Both the position numbers and the translations under genes were made by a program. A DNA stretch of 64,000 nt, from assembly GCF_013404595.1 (NCBI RefSeq), contig NZ_JABVAX010000001.1:248001-312000 (forward strand), given 5' to 3'. This DNA comes from Jannaschia marina (GTDB lineage: Bacteria > Pseudomonadota > Alphaproteobacteria > Rhodobacterales > Rhodobacteraceae). The notes under the pieces were generated by a model that worked only from the letters and a program-made list of their open reading frames with translations, was not told where the DNA came from and made no database searches. Position 1 is the first letter of the stretch; each line of letters starts with the position of its first letter. Shown here in pieces: positions 32,429-41,132 of the stretch.

Positions 32429-32940
32429 TTCAGCCTGAGCGGCAATCCGGCCGTCACGAGGAAGACACGGTCGGCCGCGGCCGCAAGGCGTTGGTTGAGC
32501 GCACCCTGCATCCGCTGGAAGCGCCGGGCCATGGTATTGTCGGGCGTAACGCCGCCGCCCACATCGTTGGAGACGACCACGAAGCGCGCCGTAGAGGCGT
32601 GCATGGCCGCGAGCCATGCCTCGGCCCGCGGCTCCCAATCGACGTCGTCCATCATCAGGTTCGTGAGCCACATGGTCGCGCAGTCCACGAGCACGGCGTC
32701 GCCGGTGCCGAAAGTGGCGCAGACCGCGGCGAGGTCCACGGACTCCTCGTGCACCCGCCAGTCGTCACCGCGCCGCGCGGCATGGAGCGCCGCTTTCTTG
32801 TGCATCTCGCTGTCGAGTAGGCGTGACGTTGCCACATATTTTTTCCGGCCGCGCATGAGGGCGATTTCTTCCTCGGCCCACAACGACTTACCGGATGCGG
32901 TATGTCCCAGAACAAGGGTGATGTCTGAGATTTCTGACAT
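32425..32940 (-). CDS. cobU: Adenosylcobinamide kinase / adenosylcobinamide-phosphate guanylyltransferase
   Basis: A 171-residue CobU/CobP protein. The P loop is GHTASGKS (12-19), and the guanylylated His is His53 in HAARRGDDWRVHEE. It phosphorylates adenosylcobinamide and then attaches GMP, a late step in B12 nucleotide-loop assembly. It overlaps the phosphatase gene and is divergent from rpoHII. No other cob genes are in the window, so this pair is a detached part of the pathway. Confidence 0.93.
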   Translation of the reverse strand: MSEISDITLVLGHTASGKSLWAEEEIALMRGRKKYVATSRLLDSEMHKKAALHAARRGDDWRVHEESVDLAAVCATFGTGDAVLVDCATMWLTNLMMDDVDWEPRAEAWLAAMHASTARFVVVSNDVGGGVTPDNTMARRFQRMQGALNQRLAAAADRVFLVTAGLPLRLK

Positions 32941-32956
32941 ATTAGGGAACTCTCGG

Positions 32957-32986
32957 TGATCCGGCCGGGTAGTATCCCCGTAGTTG
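32957..32986 (+). promoter_or_regulatory. RpoE (ECF11-type) promoter of rpoHII
   Basis: TGATCC (32957-32962) is followed by exactly 18 bases and then TAGTTG (32981-32986). This fits the Rhodobacter RpoE promoter pattern, TGATCC-N18-TA, as I know it from the singlet-oxygen response. The predicted start of transcription near 32993 would leave a leader of about 47 bases before the rpoHII ATG at 33040. Confidence 0.7.
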
Positions 32987-33039
32987 TATTCAGAAGGCCG
33001 ACGAAACGGCCCCTTGGACTGCAGCCTAGGGAGACTGAA

Positions 33040-33918
33040 ATGGCACTGGATTTCAACAGCGATACGTCCTTGTCCCGTCGCGCCATGAAGGCCGAGCTTC
33101 TCGATGCCGAAACCGAACTGAAACTGGCCTACGCATGGCGCGACGAGCGCTGCGAGGCCAGCCTGCACCGCCTCATCAACGCGTACATGCGGCTCGCCAT
33201 CTCCATGGCGTCGAAATTCCGCCGCTACGGTGCGCCGATGAACGACCTGATCCAGGAGGCTGGGCTTGGGCTCATGAAGGCCGCCGAGAAATTCGACCCC
33301 GATCGCGGCGTCCGCTTCTCGACCTACGCTGTCTGGTGGATCAAGGCTTCGATCCAGGACTACGTGATGCGCAACTGGTCGATGGTGCGCACCGGCTCGA
33401 CCAGCAGCCAGAAGTCGCTCTTCTTCAACCTGCGTCGTGTCCAGGCCCGTCTCGAGCGGGAGGCCGCCTCCGCCGGCGTCGTCCTTGACCGGCAGGAGAT
33501 GCGCGAGAAGATCGCGACCGAGGTCGGCGTGCCCCTGCGCGACGTGGAGATGATGGAGGGCCGCCTCGGCGGCTCGGATTTCAGCCTGAACGCCACGCAA
33601 TCTTCCGAAGACGAGGGGCGCGAGTGGATCGACGCCCTTGAGGATGAGAGCGCGCAGGCCGAGGAGACCGTCGAACTCAAGCACGACAACGCCATGCTGC
33701 GCGAGTGGCTCCTGATGGCGCTGTCGGCTCTCAACGAGCGGGAGCGGTTCATCGTGCGCGAGCGCAAGCTTCGGGAAGACCCCCGCACGCTCGAGTCGCT
33801 CGGAAACGAGTTGAAGCTGTCCAAGGAACGCGTTCGTCAGCTGGAGGCCGCGGCCTTCGCCAAGATGCGGAAATCGCTTGAAGCCGAGAGCAAGGAGGTT
33901 CTTGGCTTCCTCGCGTGA
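33040..33918 (+). CDS. rpoH: RNA polymerase sigma-32-type factor RpoHII
   Basis: A 292-residue sigma-70-family group 3 factor. Region 2 contains AYMRLAISMASKFRRYGAPMNDLIQEAGLGL and region 2.4 VRFSTYAVWWIKASIQDYVMRNWS; region 4 ends ERVRQLEAAAFAKMRKSLE. The RpoHII signature start is MALDFNSDTSLSRRAMKAELLDAETELKLAYAW-like; the close match to Rhodobacter sphaeroides RpoHII is from memory. It directs genes for photo-oxidative and heat stress. GGGAG precedes the ATG, and an RpoE-type promoter lies upstream. It overlaps chaN by 4 bases. Confidence 0.92.
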   Translation: MALDFNSDTSLSRRAMKAELLDAETELKLAYAWRDERCEASLHRLINAYMRLAISMASKFRRYGAPMNDLIQEAGLGLMKAAEKFDPDRGVRFSTYAVWWIKASIQDYVMRNWSMVRTGSTSSQKSLFFNLRRVQARLEREAASAGVVLDRQEMREKIATEVGVPLRDVEMMEGRLGGSDFSLNATQSSEDEGREWIDALEDESAQAEETVELKHDNAMLREWLLMALSALNERERFIVRERKLREDPRTLESLGNELKLSKERVRQLEAAAFAKMRKSLEAESKEVLGFLA

Positions 33919-34643
33919 AGATTTCGATTCGAGTTTTGGCGGCCGCGTGCTGCCTGTCCTTCCCGGCCGGAGCGCAGACGCTGCCTCCGGCCGACATCTA
34001 CGTACTTGGCGAAATCCACGACAATCCGGCGCACCATGCGACGCAGACGCGACTGGTCGCGGAACTCGATCCGACCGCCGTGGTCTTCGAGCAGCTGACC
34101 GACGAGCAGGCCGACCGCATCACCCCCGAAACACCACGCGATGCGCATGTACTTGGACGGATCCTCGATTGGGAGGAGAGCGGCTGGCCCGATATCGCGT
34201 TCTACGCGCCGATCATGGCGGCGAGCGATGCGGTCATCCTCGGCGCGGCGGGCGCACCGGGCGATCTATCGGCCTATGGCCTCGAAGAGCCGCTCCCGGC
34301 GGAGGAACAGACCGCCCGAGAAGCGTTGCAGGCGGAGGCACATTGCGGGGCCCTGCCCGAACGGATGCTGCCTGATTTCGTTGTCCGGCAGAGGGCGGCA
34401 GACGCGCTCTTTGCGTCCCGCACGATCGCGGCCTTCGATGCCCACGGCGGCCCCGTCGTCCTCATCACCGGGAACGGACATGCGCGCACCGACTGGAGTG
34501 TGCCCGCCTCCATCGCCCGGGTCCGGCCCGAGCTGCGTGTCTTCTCCCTGATCCAGGGGGAGGGCGGCGCGACGCTGCCGGGCGATGCGGTGGTGCAGGC
34601 GGAGGCCCCCGAGCGGCCGGATCCCTGCGCGGCCTTCCGCTAG
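33915..34643 (+). CDS. ChaN-family heme-binding-like periplasmic protein
   Basis: A 242-residue exported protein with a signal peptide (about 1-20, LAAACCLSFPAGAQ). The ChaN/Haem_bd_uptake core appears as IYVLGEIHDNPAHHATQTRLV (His-rich loop), then VFEQLTDEQ and VVLITGNGHARTDWSVP. ChaN from Campylobacter binds heme as a lipoprotein; here no convincing lipobox is seen. Its GTG start overlaps the rpoHII stop, so it may share the RpoE-driven transcript. That would link a heme or iron protein to the singlet-oxygen response. Confidence 0.8.
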   Translation: MKISIRVLAAACCLSFPAGAQTLPPADIYVLGEIHDNPAHHATQTRLVAELDPTAVVFEQLTDEQADRITPETPRDAHVLGRILDWEESGWPDIAFYAPIMAASDAVILGAAGAPGDLSAYGLEEPLPAEEQTAREALQAEAHCGALPERMLPDFVVRQRAADALFASRTIAAFDAHGGPVVLITGNGHARTDWSVPASIARVRPELRVFSLIQGEGGATLPGDAVVQAEAPERPDPCAAFR

Positions 34644-34680
34644 GCCCGGGCCTGCCCTAGGAGTGAGGGACGGAGGGCCC

Positions 34681-35874
34681 ATGCTGACGGACAAGACCAT
34701 CCTTCTCATCATCGGCGGCGGTATCGCGGCGTTCCGGTCGCTCGAGCTGATGCGCCGCCTGCGCGAACGGGGGGCCCGGGTCACGCCCGTCCTGACACCG
34801 GCCGCGGAGCAGTTCGTTACCCCGCTCTCAGTCTCCGCCCTCGCGGCGAGCAAGGTCTACCGCGATCTGTTCGACCTGACGGACGAGGCCGAGATGGGAC
34901 ATATCGAGCTCAGTCGCGCGTCGGACCTCGTGCTCGTCTGTCCGGCGACGGCGAACCTCATGGCCCGTATGGCACAGGGACAAGCCGACGATCTCGCCAC
35001 CACGCTCCTGCTGGCGACGGACACTCCGGTGATGATCGTCCCGGCGATGAACGTCCGCATGTGGGAGCATCCGGCCACGCAGCGCAACCTCGCCACCCTG
35101 CGCGGCGACGGCATCAAGGTCGTCGGGCCTGTCGACGGGGCCATGGCCTGCGGCGAATTCGGGCCCGGCCGCCTGTCGGAGGTGCCCGATATCCTTGCCG
35201 CGGTGGAGGCGCATTTCGCCGATGGGCCGCTCAAGGGGCGGCATATCCTCGTCACGTCCGGCCCCACCCATGAGCCGATCGACCCCGTCCGCTACATCGC
35301 GAACCGGTCTTCCGGGGCGCAGGGCACCGCGGTCGCCGCAGCGCTCCGCGATCTCGGCGCGCGCGTGACCTTCGTGACCGGGCCGGCCGAGGTGCCCCCG
35401 CCCGAGGGCGTGGAGGTCGTCGCGGTCGAGACGGCCGGGCAGATGCGCGATGCGGTCGAGGCCGCGCTTCCGGCGGATGCGGCGGTGATGGCCGCCGCCG
35501 TCGCCGACTGGCGGGTCGCGAATGCGAGCGGCTCGAAGATGAAGAAGGACGGAAGCGGAAACGCCCCGGCGCTCGAGTTCGCCGAGAATCCGGACATCCT
35601 CGCCATGGTTTCGCAGGGCGACCGGCGACCGCATCTCGTCGTGGGCTTCGCTGCCGAGACCGACGACGTGACCGCCCATGCGACGGCCAAGCGCGCGCGC
35701 AAGGGGTGCGACTGGATCGTCGCGAACGATGTCTCCCCGGACACCGGCATCATGGGAGGGCAGGAGAACGCCGTGACGCTCATCACTGCCGAGGGGGCCG
35801 AGGACTGGCCCCGTCTGTCGAAGGCCGAGACCGCGCGCAGACTGGCCGAGCGGATCGCGGAGGCACTGGCATGA
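34681..35874 (+). CDS. coaBC: Bifunctional phosphopantothenoylcysteine decarboxylase / phosphopantothenate-cysteine ligase
   Basis: A 397-residue fusion. The N-terminal flavoprotein half (CoaC) has [30 protein letters not shown] and [16 protein letters not shown]. The C-terminal half (CoaB) has [20 protein letters not shown] and [12 protein letters not shown]. Together they turn phosphopantothenate and cysteine into 4'-phosphopantetheine for CoA. The stop overlaps the dut start by 4 bases; the coaBC-dut pair is a classical bacterial arrangement. Confidence 0.95.
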   Translation: MLTDKTILLIIGGGIAAFRSLELMRRLRERGARVTPVLTPAAEQFVTPLSVSALAASKVYRDLFDLTDEAEMGHIELSRASDLVLVCPATANLMARMAQGQADDLATTLLLATDTPVMIVPAMNVRMWEHPATQRNLATLRGDGIKVVGPVDGAMACGEFGPGRLSEVPDILAAVEAHFADGPLKGRHILVTSGPTHEPIDPVRYIANRSSGAQGTAVAAALRDLGARVTFVTGPAEVPPPEGVEVVAVETAGQMRDAVEAALPADAAVMAAAVADWRVANASGSKMKKDGSGNAPALEFAENPDILAMVSQGDRRPHLVVGFAAETDDVTAHATAKRARKGCDWIVANDVSPDTGIMGGQENAVTLITAEGAEDWPRLSKAETARRLAERIAEALA

Positions 35875-36338
35875 GCGTCGAGATCGAGGTCGTCCGGCTG
35901 GAAGGTGCGGACCCCGACCTGCCGCTCCCGTCCTACGAGACGCTGGGCGCGGCGGGGGCCGACCTCTACGCCGACACCGGCGGCGAGGTCGTGACGCTCG
36001 CCCCCGGGGCGCGGGTGCTGGTCGGCACCGGACTCTCGGTGGCGATCCCGAAGGGGTACGAGATGCAGATCCGCCCGCGCTCGGGCCTCGCCCTGAAGCA
36101 CGGGATCACGCTCGCCAACGCGCCCGGCACCATCGACAGCGACTATCGCGGGCCGCTCGGCGTGATCCTCCTGAACCTCGGGCAGGAACCCTTCGAGATC
36201 ACCCACGGGATGCGCATCGCCCAGGCCGTGGTCGCGCCCGTGGTTCAGGCCCGCTACCGCATCGTCGAGGCGCTTGCGCACAGCGAGCGCGGGGCCGGCG
36301 GCTTCGGCTCCACCGGCGTCGGGAGCCGGCGGCCATGA
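35871..36338 (+). CDS. dut: dUTP diphosphatase
   Basis: A 155-residue trimeric dUTPase with all five motifs: [39 protein letters not shown] and the C-terminal arm [11 protein letters not shown]. It hydrolyses dUTP to dUMP, keeping uracil out of DNA and feeding dTMP synthesis. It overlaps both coaBC (ATGA) and the ThiF-like gene by 4 bases, indicating tight coupling. Confidence 0.96.
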   Translation: MSVEIEVVRLEGADPDLPLPSYETLGAAGADLYADTGGEVVTLAPGARVLVGTGLSVAIPKGYEMQIRPRSGLALKHGITLANAPGTIDSDYRGPLGVILLNLGQEPFEITHGMRIAQAVVAPVVQARYRIVEALAHSERGAGGFGSTGVGSRRP

Positions 36339-37390
36339 TGATCGTCCTGATCCTGGCTGCCGCGATCTGGGGGCTGGGTGTGGTGATGAAGACCCCGACG
36401 CAGGCGCGATTCCTGATGCTCGCGCTGCTCTACGTCGCCGTGCTCTTCGTGCAGTTCGCCCTGCCGGACGGCCACCCGCTGCGCGAGAGCCTCGGCGGCT
36501 CGCCCGGGCAATGGCTCGTCTTCGGGGGCATGGTGGCTGCGATCCTCGCCTATCGTCAGGTGCTCGGAAAGGTGCGGGCCCGGGCGCAGGCCGTCGAGGC
36601 CGCGCGCGCGGCGGAGACGCCTGCCACGCCGGAGGGCCCTTTCTCGGACGTGGAGCTGGAACGTTACGCGCGCCACATCGTCCTGCGCGAGGTCGGCGGG
36701 CCCGGGCAGAAGCGGCTGAAGGATGCCCGCGTTCTGGTCGTGGGGGCAGGCGGGCTCGGCGCGCCGGTGCTGCTCTATCTCGGGGCGGCCGGGGTTGGCA
36801 CGATCGGCGTGATCGACGACGATACGGTCAGCCTGTCGAACCTTCAGCGCCAGATCGTCCATACCGACGCCCGCAGCGGTCAGCCCAAGGTCTTCTCGGC
36901 CGAAGCCGGGGTGCGTGCGATCAATCCACATGTCACCCTGCGCCCCTACCATCGCCGCCTGACGGAGGCGATCGCGCCAGAGCTCTTCGCGGACTATGAT
37001 CTTATCGTCGACGGCTCCGACAGTTTCGAGACGCGACAGATCGTGAATGCCGCCGCGGTGGCCACGGGCACCCCCCTGATCGCCGGGGCGATCACCCAAT
37101 GGGAGGGGCAGGTTACGCTCTATGATCCGGCGCGCGGTGCCCCTTGCCTGACCTGCCTCTTCCCCGAGGCTCCGGCGGCGGGCCTTGCCCCCTCCTGCGC
37201 CGAGGCGGGGGTGATCGGGGCCTTGCCCGGCGTCGTGGGTGCGATCATGGCGCTGGAAACGATCAAGGAGATCACCGGTGCGGGCACGGGATTGCGCGGC
37301 ACGATGCTCCTCTGGGACGGCCTCGACGCCGATGCGCGGCGCATTCGGATCGCGCGCCGCCCGGACTGCCCGACCTGCGGTCTCGCCTGA
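36335..37390 (+). CDS. Membrane-anchored MoeB/ThiF-family adenylyltransferase
   Basis: A 351-residue protein with an unusual front: three predicted TM helices at about 1-18, 25-43 and 60-75, then an E1-like domain from about 105. The E1 domain has [19 protein letters not shown], the R/Q cluster [11 protein letters not shown], a nucleotide-binding DGSDSFETR, and two CxxC pairs (CLTCLFPE and CPTCGLA) for zinc. Typical MoeB is a soluble activator of MoaD. The TM extension would hold adenylation at the inner membrane. It is coupled to dut. MoaD or ThiS partners are not adjacent, so the substrate is unknown. Confidence 0.85.
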   Translation: MMIVLILAAAIWGLGVVMKTPTQARFLMLALLYVAVLFVQFALPDGHPLRESLGGSPGQWLVFGGMVAAILAYRQVLGKVRARAQAVEAARAAETPATPEGPFSDVELERYARHIVLREVGGPGQKRLKDARVLVVGAGGLGAPVLLYLGAAGVGTIGVIDDDTVSLSNLQRQIVHTDARSGQPKVFSAEAGVRAINPHVTLRPYHRRLTEAIAPELFADYDLIVDGSDSFETRQIVNAAAVATGTPLIAGAITQWEGQVTLYDPARGAPCLTCLFPEAPAAGLAPSCAEAGVIGALPGVVGAIMALETIKEITGAGTGLRGTMLLWDGLDADARRIRIARRPDCPTCGLA

Positions 37391-37453
37391 ACCCTTGCGC
37401 GGGGCGGCGGGGCCTGCATCATGGCCCGGTCCCAACCCCGGAGGATCGCCCCG

Positions 37454-38242
37454 ATGAAAGCCCTTGCCGTTCTCGCAGCCCTCGTTCTCGTCACCCCCGC
37501 CCTTGCCGACGGCCACCTGCCGGATCTCGGCGGTCAGACCGTCAGCATCGCCACCGAAGACGCCTATCCCCCGCTCCAGTTCAAGGATCCGGCGAGCGGC
37601 GAGGCCATCGGCTGGGAATACGATGCGATGGCCGAGATCGCCGATCGCATCAATATCACGCCCGACTACGTCAAGATCAGCTGGGACGCGATGATCCCGG
37701 CCGTCTCCGAAGGCCAGATGGACATGGGCATGACCGGCATCACCATTCGCGACGACCGGAAGGAGGCGGTGGATTTCTCCGACCCCTACATGCGCTCGGA
37801 GATGGTGATGATGGTGCGCGGCGACGAGGACCGGTTCTCGGATGCTGCCGGCTTCGCCGCCGCCGAAGATCTGTTGATGGCCGCGCAGCCGGGCACGACG
37901 CCGTTCTACGTGGGCGTCTACGATGTGCTCGACGGGAACGAGGCGAACCCGCGCATCAAGCTCTTCGAGACCTTCGGCGCGGGCGTCCAGGCCCTGCGCG
38001 CCGGCGACGTGGATCTCGTGCTGACCGACGGGACGGCGGGCAACGGCTACGTCGAGGCCTCCGACGGGGCGCTCAAGATCGTGGGCGAGACGCTCGGCAC
38101 GGAGGATTTCGGCTTCATCTTCCCGAAAGGGTCGGATGAACTGGTGGCGGCGATGAACGCGGCCATTGCCGACATGAAGGACGACGGCACCATCGACGCG
38201 CTGAACAAGAAGTGGTTCCTCGACTACAAGCTGGGCGGCTAA
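37454..38242 (+). CDS. Amino-acid ABC transporter substrate-binding protein
   Basis: A 262-residue family 3 binding protein with a signal peptide (cleavage after ALADG, about 19). Key features are [30 protein letters not shown] and [20 protein letters not shown], characteristic of polar amino-acid receptors. GGAGG precedes the ATG. It is followed by two strong hairpins and then a permease gene, so receptor and permease form one operon. No ATPase gene is adjacent, so the ATPase must come from another locus. Confidence 0.9.
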   Translation: MKALAVLAALVLVTPALADGHLPDLGGQTVSIATEDAYPPLQFKDPASGEAIGWEYDAMAEIADRINITPDYVKISWDAMIPAVSEGQMDMGMTGITIRDDRKEAVDFSDPYMRSEMVMMVRGDEDRFSDAAGFAAAEDLLMAAQPGTTPFYVGVYDVLDGNEANPRIKLFETFGAGVQALRAGDVDLVLTDGTAGNGYVEASDGALKIVGETLGTEDFGFIFPKGSDELVAAMNAAIADMKDDGTIDALNKKWFLDYKLGG

Positions 38243-38289
38243 GGGTTTTGGGACAAAACCCTTCGGAAAAGCCTTCCTAGAAGGCTTTT
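38241..38289 (+). repeat. Two tandem perfect hairpins between receptor and permease genes
   Basis: Hairpin 1 (38241-38263) is AAGGGTTTTG / CAAAACCCTT, 10 bp with a 3-base loop. Hairpin 2 (38267-38289) is AAAAGCCTTC / GAAGGCTTTT, also 10 bp with a 3-base loop. The first starts within the stop codon of the receptor gene. The second contains the only Shine-Dalgarno-like run (AGAAGG) and abuts the TTG start at 38288. Likely roles are 3' end protection or partial termination favouring the receptor, and masking of the permease start. Confidence 0.75.
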
Positions 38290-39076
38290 GTCCGCGCCGT
38301 CCAAACCCGACCGCGAGTTTCCGTGGTGGCTGCTGGCCCTGGCCGTCCTCCTGGGGACGGCCTACGCGGTCATCCTGCTCGATGACGGCGCGCGTCAGGT
38401 TCTGGTCACGCTGAGACGCGGGGTCTGGATCACGATCCTCGTGACGGTGACCGGCTTCGCCGCGGCCTCCCTCGTGGGGCTCGGGCTCGCCCTGATGTCG
38501 CTATCGCGCTCCGTTCTCGCCCGTCAGATCGCGCGGTTCTACATCGAGATCATCCGCGGCATACCGATCCTCGTTCTGCTGCTCTACGTTGCTTTCGTCC
38601 TGGCTCCGGCGCTCATCGCGCTCTGGAACTGGGTGGGCCTGCCGGAGGCACGGACCCGCGATTTCCCGCTTTTGTGGCGGGCCGTGCTGGCGCTCGTCAT
38701 CGCCTATTCGTCCTTCATCGCAGAAGTGTTCCGCGCCGGCCTGCAATCGGTCGACACGGGGCAGATCGAGGCGGCCAAGGCGCTGGGCTTGAAGCGGAGG
38801 CACGTATTCCGCTTCATCGTCCTGCCACAGGCGATCCGGACGATCCTGCCGCCGCTCGGCAACGATTTCATCGCCATGGTGAAAGACAGCTCCCTGGTGT
38901 CGGTCGTGGGTGTGCTCGACATCGCGCAACTCGGCAAGCTGACGGCTGCGGGCAACTTCCGCTATTTCGAGACCTACAACGTCGTCGCGCTCCTCTACCT
39001 GACGATGACCGTCCTGCTGTCGCTCGGGCTGCGCCGGATGGAACGGGCACTCGAACGTCGGCGCGACCGGGGATAA
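38288..39076 (+). CDS. Amino-acid ABC transporter permease
   Basis: A 262-residue permease of the HisMQ type with about five TM helices. It has the inner-membrane EAA loop EAAKALGLKRRHVFRFIVLPQAI and the family segment RGIPILVLLLYVAFV. The best start is TTG at 38288 (MSAPSKPDREFPWWLLA); the only ribosome-site-like AGAAGG lies just 3 bases upstream inside a hairpin. It pairs with the binding protein upstream. An ATPase gene is missing locally. Confidence 0.88.
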   Translation: MSAPSKPDREFPWWLLALAVLLGTAYAVILLDDGARQVLVTLRRGVWITILVTVTGFAAASLVGLGLALMSLSRSVLARQIARFYIEIIRGIPILVLLLYVAFVLAPALIALWNWVGLPEARTRDFPLLWRAVLALVIAYSSFIAEVFRAGLQSVDTGQIEAAKALGLKRRHVFRFIVLPQAIRTILPPLGNDFIAMVKDSSLVSVVGVLDIAQLGKLTAAGNFRYFETYNVVALLYLTMTVLLSLGLRRMERALERRRDRG

Positions 39077-39118
39077 TTGTCGCACCCCCTTTCTTGCCGT
39101 ATCTCATGTGATACATCG

Positions 39119-39138
39119 ATTTCAGAAATTTCTGAAAT
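39119..39138. promoter_or_regulatory. Perfect 20-bp palindrome overlapping the gbsR start
   Basis: ATTTCAGAAATTTCTGAAAT is an exact palindrome ending within the proposed ATG at 39137. A site of this form over the start of a MarR-fold regulator gene suggests autoregulation. GTATC-N6-GATAC (39099-39114) is a second, shorter symmetry just upstream. Confidence 0.6.
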
Positions 39139-39697
39139 GATAGATATGACACTGACACCCTTGCAGCAGGACTTCATCCTGCATTTTGGAGAAATGGGCA
39201 GCCGGTGGGGCATGAACCGCACCGTGGGGCAGATCTATGCCCTTCTGTTCCTGTCCGAGGATCCGCTCAACGCCGAGACCATCACCGACAAGCTGCGCGT
39301 CAGCCGGTCGAATACGTCGATGGGATTGAAGGAGCTTCAGGCCTGGAACCTTGTGCGCTTGCGCCATATTCCGGGCGATCGGCGCGACTATTTCACGACG
39401 CCGGACGATCTCTGGGAGATCGTGCGCACCCTCGTCGCCGAGCGGCGCAAGCGGGAAGTGGACCCGACGCTGACCAAGCTGCGCGAGCTGGAGCTCGCCG
39501 GGCCGCAGGGCGACGCCTATGCCGAGGCCCGCATCGCCGAACTGCGCGAAATGATCGAGATGATGACCCAGTTTCATGACGAGATGAACCGGCTGGAGAC
39601 TGAACGGTTGGTTCAACTGATGACCATGGGTCGCAAACTTGGCGGGATGCTGGAGAAAGCGCCCCGCCTCAACCCGTTTCGGAGAGCAGCCAAATGA
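39137..39697 (+). CDS. GbsR/MarR-family regulator linked to cydAB
   Basis: A 186-residue regulator (or 183 from the ATG at 39146). The winged helix covers GMNRTVGQIYALLFLSEDPL, ITDKLRVSRSNTSMGLKEL and the wing LRHIPGDRRDYFTTPDD, as in GbsR-like proteins; the C-terminal helices give dimerisation. Its stop overlaps cydA by 4 bases, so it is co-transcribed with the oxidase genes, and it most likely controls them. The start region lies in a perfect palindrome. No strong ribosome site is seen for either ATG. Confidence 0.85.
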   Translation: MIDMTLTPLQQDFILHFGEMGSRWGMNRTVGQIYALLFLSEDPLNAETITDKLRVSRSNTSMGLKELQAWNLVRLRHIPGDRRDYFTTPDDLWEIVRTLVAERRKREVDPTLTKLRELELAGPQGDAYAEARIAELREMIEMMTQFHDEMNRLETERLVQLMTMGRKLGGMLEKAPRLNPFRRAAK

Positions 39698-41127
39698 TGG
39701 ACACCCTTATCCTGAGCCGCATCCAGTTCGCGGCCAACATTTCCTTCCACATCCTCTTTCCGACGATCACGATCGCGCTCGGGTGGTTCCTTCTGTTCTT
39801 CAAGCTGCGCTTTCAGTGGACGGGCGACCTCAAGTGGATGGAGGCCTATCGCTTCTGGGTGAAGGTCTTCGCGCTGTCGTTCGCGATGGGCGTCGTTTCG
39901 GGCATCACCATGTCGTTCCAATTCGGCACCAACTGGCCGGGCTTCATGGAGACGGTGGGCAACATCGCCGGTCCGCTCCTCGCCTATGAGGTGATGACGG
40001 CTTTCTTCCTCGAAGCGGTCTTCATCGGCATCATGCTCTTCGGCTTCAGCCGCGTGCCGTCGTGGCTGCATACGCTTGCGACCTTCCTCGTGGCCTTCGG
40101 AACGACGATGTCGACCTTCTGGATCATAGTGCTGAACTCCTGGATGCACACGCCGCAGGGGTTCGAGATGATCGACGGCGTGGCCCATGCGACGAGCTGG
40201 TGGGAGATCGTCTTCAACCCGTCGATGCCCTACCGTCTCGTGCACATGCTTCTGGCCTCGGGGCTCACGGTTGCCTTCCTGATCGCAGGGATCGCGGCCT
40301 TCCGCTACATCCTCGGCGACCGCAAGGAGACGGTGCGCAGCCAGATCCGCGTCGGTCTGACGTTCGCGGCTCTGCTCATCCCCGTGCAGATCTTCGCGGG
40401 CGACATGCATGGTCTCAACACGCTCGAGCATCAGCCGGCGAAGGTCGCGGCGATGGAAGGCAACTGGGAGACGCGGTCCAACGTGCCGCTCGTCCTCTTC
40501 GGGATGCCGAACGAGGAGACGCGGACGAACGACTACGCGATCGAGGTGCCGAACATGGCCTCGATCATCCTGAAGCATTCGCCCGATGGTGTCGTGCCTG
40601 GGCTCAACGACTTCGTGGCCGAGGACGGCACGATCGAACACCCGCCGGTAGCCAAAGTCTTCTGGTCGTTCCGCGTGATGGTCGCGACGGGCATGGCGAT
40701 GCTCCTCTTGAGCTGGGGGTCGCTCGTCTTCCTGTGGAGACGCGCGGACGACGGGCGCCGGTTTGCGATCCGGCGGTTGCCGAAACCGCTTCTCTGGGCG
40801 CTGGTGCCTATGGCCCTCTCGGGCTGGGTGGCGACGCTCGCCGGCTGGTACACGACCGAGATCGGGCGGCAGCCCTGGCTCGTGCAGGGCGTGATGACGA
40901 CCGAGATGGCCGTGGCCGATGTGCCCGCGCCGATGGTTCTCTCGACGCTCCTTGGCTATCTCGCGATCTATGCGGCGCTGCTCTTGGCCTACTGTGGCGT
41001 GATCGTCTACCTGGCCGTGAAGGCGCGGCATGACGATGCACTCGAAAGCCTGACGCCCGCGTCCGGTGAAGCGGTCGTGGACGTTATCGCACGGGAGGAC
41101 CGCGGCGGCGCGGTCCCGGCGGAGTAG
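39694..41127 (+). CDS. cydA: Cytochrome bd-type ubiquinol oxidase subunit I (CydA/CioA)
   Basis: A 477-residue subunit I with about nine TM helices. The heme ligand His19 (NISFHILFPTITIALGW) is in place, and GRQPWLVQGVMTT near the C terminus marks the family. It is somewhat shorter than E. coli CydA, consistent with the short Q-loop, cyanide-insensitive (CioA) type. It oxidises quinol and reduces O2 at low oxygen or under stress. It overlaps gbsR by 4 bases and is 5 bases from cydB. Confidence 0.95.
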   Translation: MMDTLILSRIQFAANISFHILFPTITIALGWFLLFFKLRFQWTGDLKWMEAYRFWVKVFALSFAMGVVSGITMSFQFGTNWPGFMETVGNIAGPLLAYEVMTAFFLEAVFIGIMLFGFSRVPSWLHTLATFLVAFGTTMSTFWIIVLNSWMHTPQGFEMIDGVAHATSWWEIVFNPSMPYRLVHMLLASGLTVAFLIAGIAAFRYILGDRKETVRSQIRVGLTFAALLIPVQIFAGDMHGLNTLEHQPAKVAAMEGNWETRSNVPLVLFGMPNEETRTNDYAIEVPNMASIILKHSPDGVVPGLNDFVAEDGTIEHPPVAKVFWSFRVMVATGMAMLLLSWGSLVFLWRRADDGRRFAIRRLPKPLLWALVPMALSGWVATLAGWYTTEIGRQPWLVQGVMTTEMAVADVPAPMVLSTLLGYLAIYAALLLAYCGVIVYLAVKARHDDALESLTPASGEAVVDVIAREDRGGAVPAE

Positions 41128-41132
41128 GGCGC

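Noticed and set aside
32921..32945. Partial palindrome ATGTC...GACAT at the cobU start resembling the gbsR operator half-site
   Set aside because: The match is one half-site with poor symmetry and it falls in cobU coding sequence (Met-Ser-Glu-Ile-Ser), so chance is the simpler explanation.
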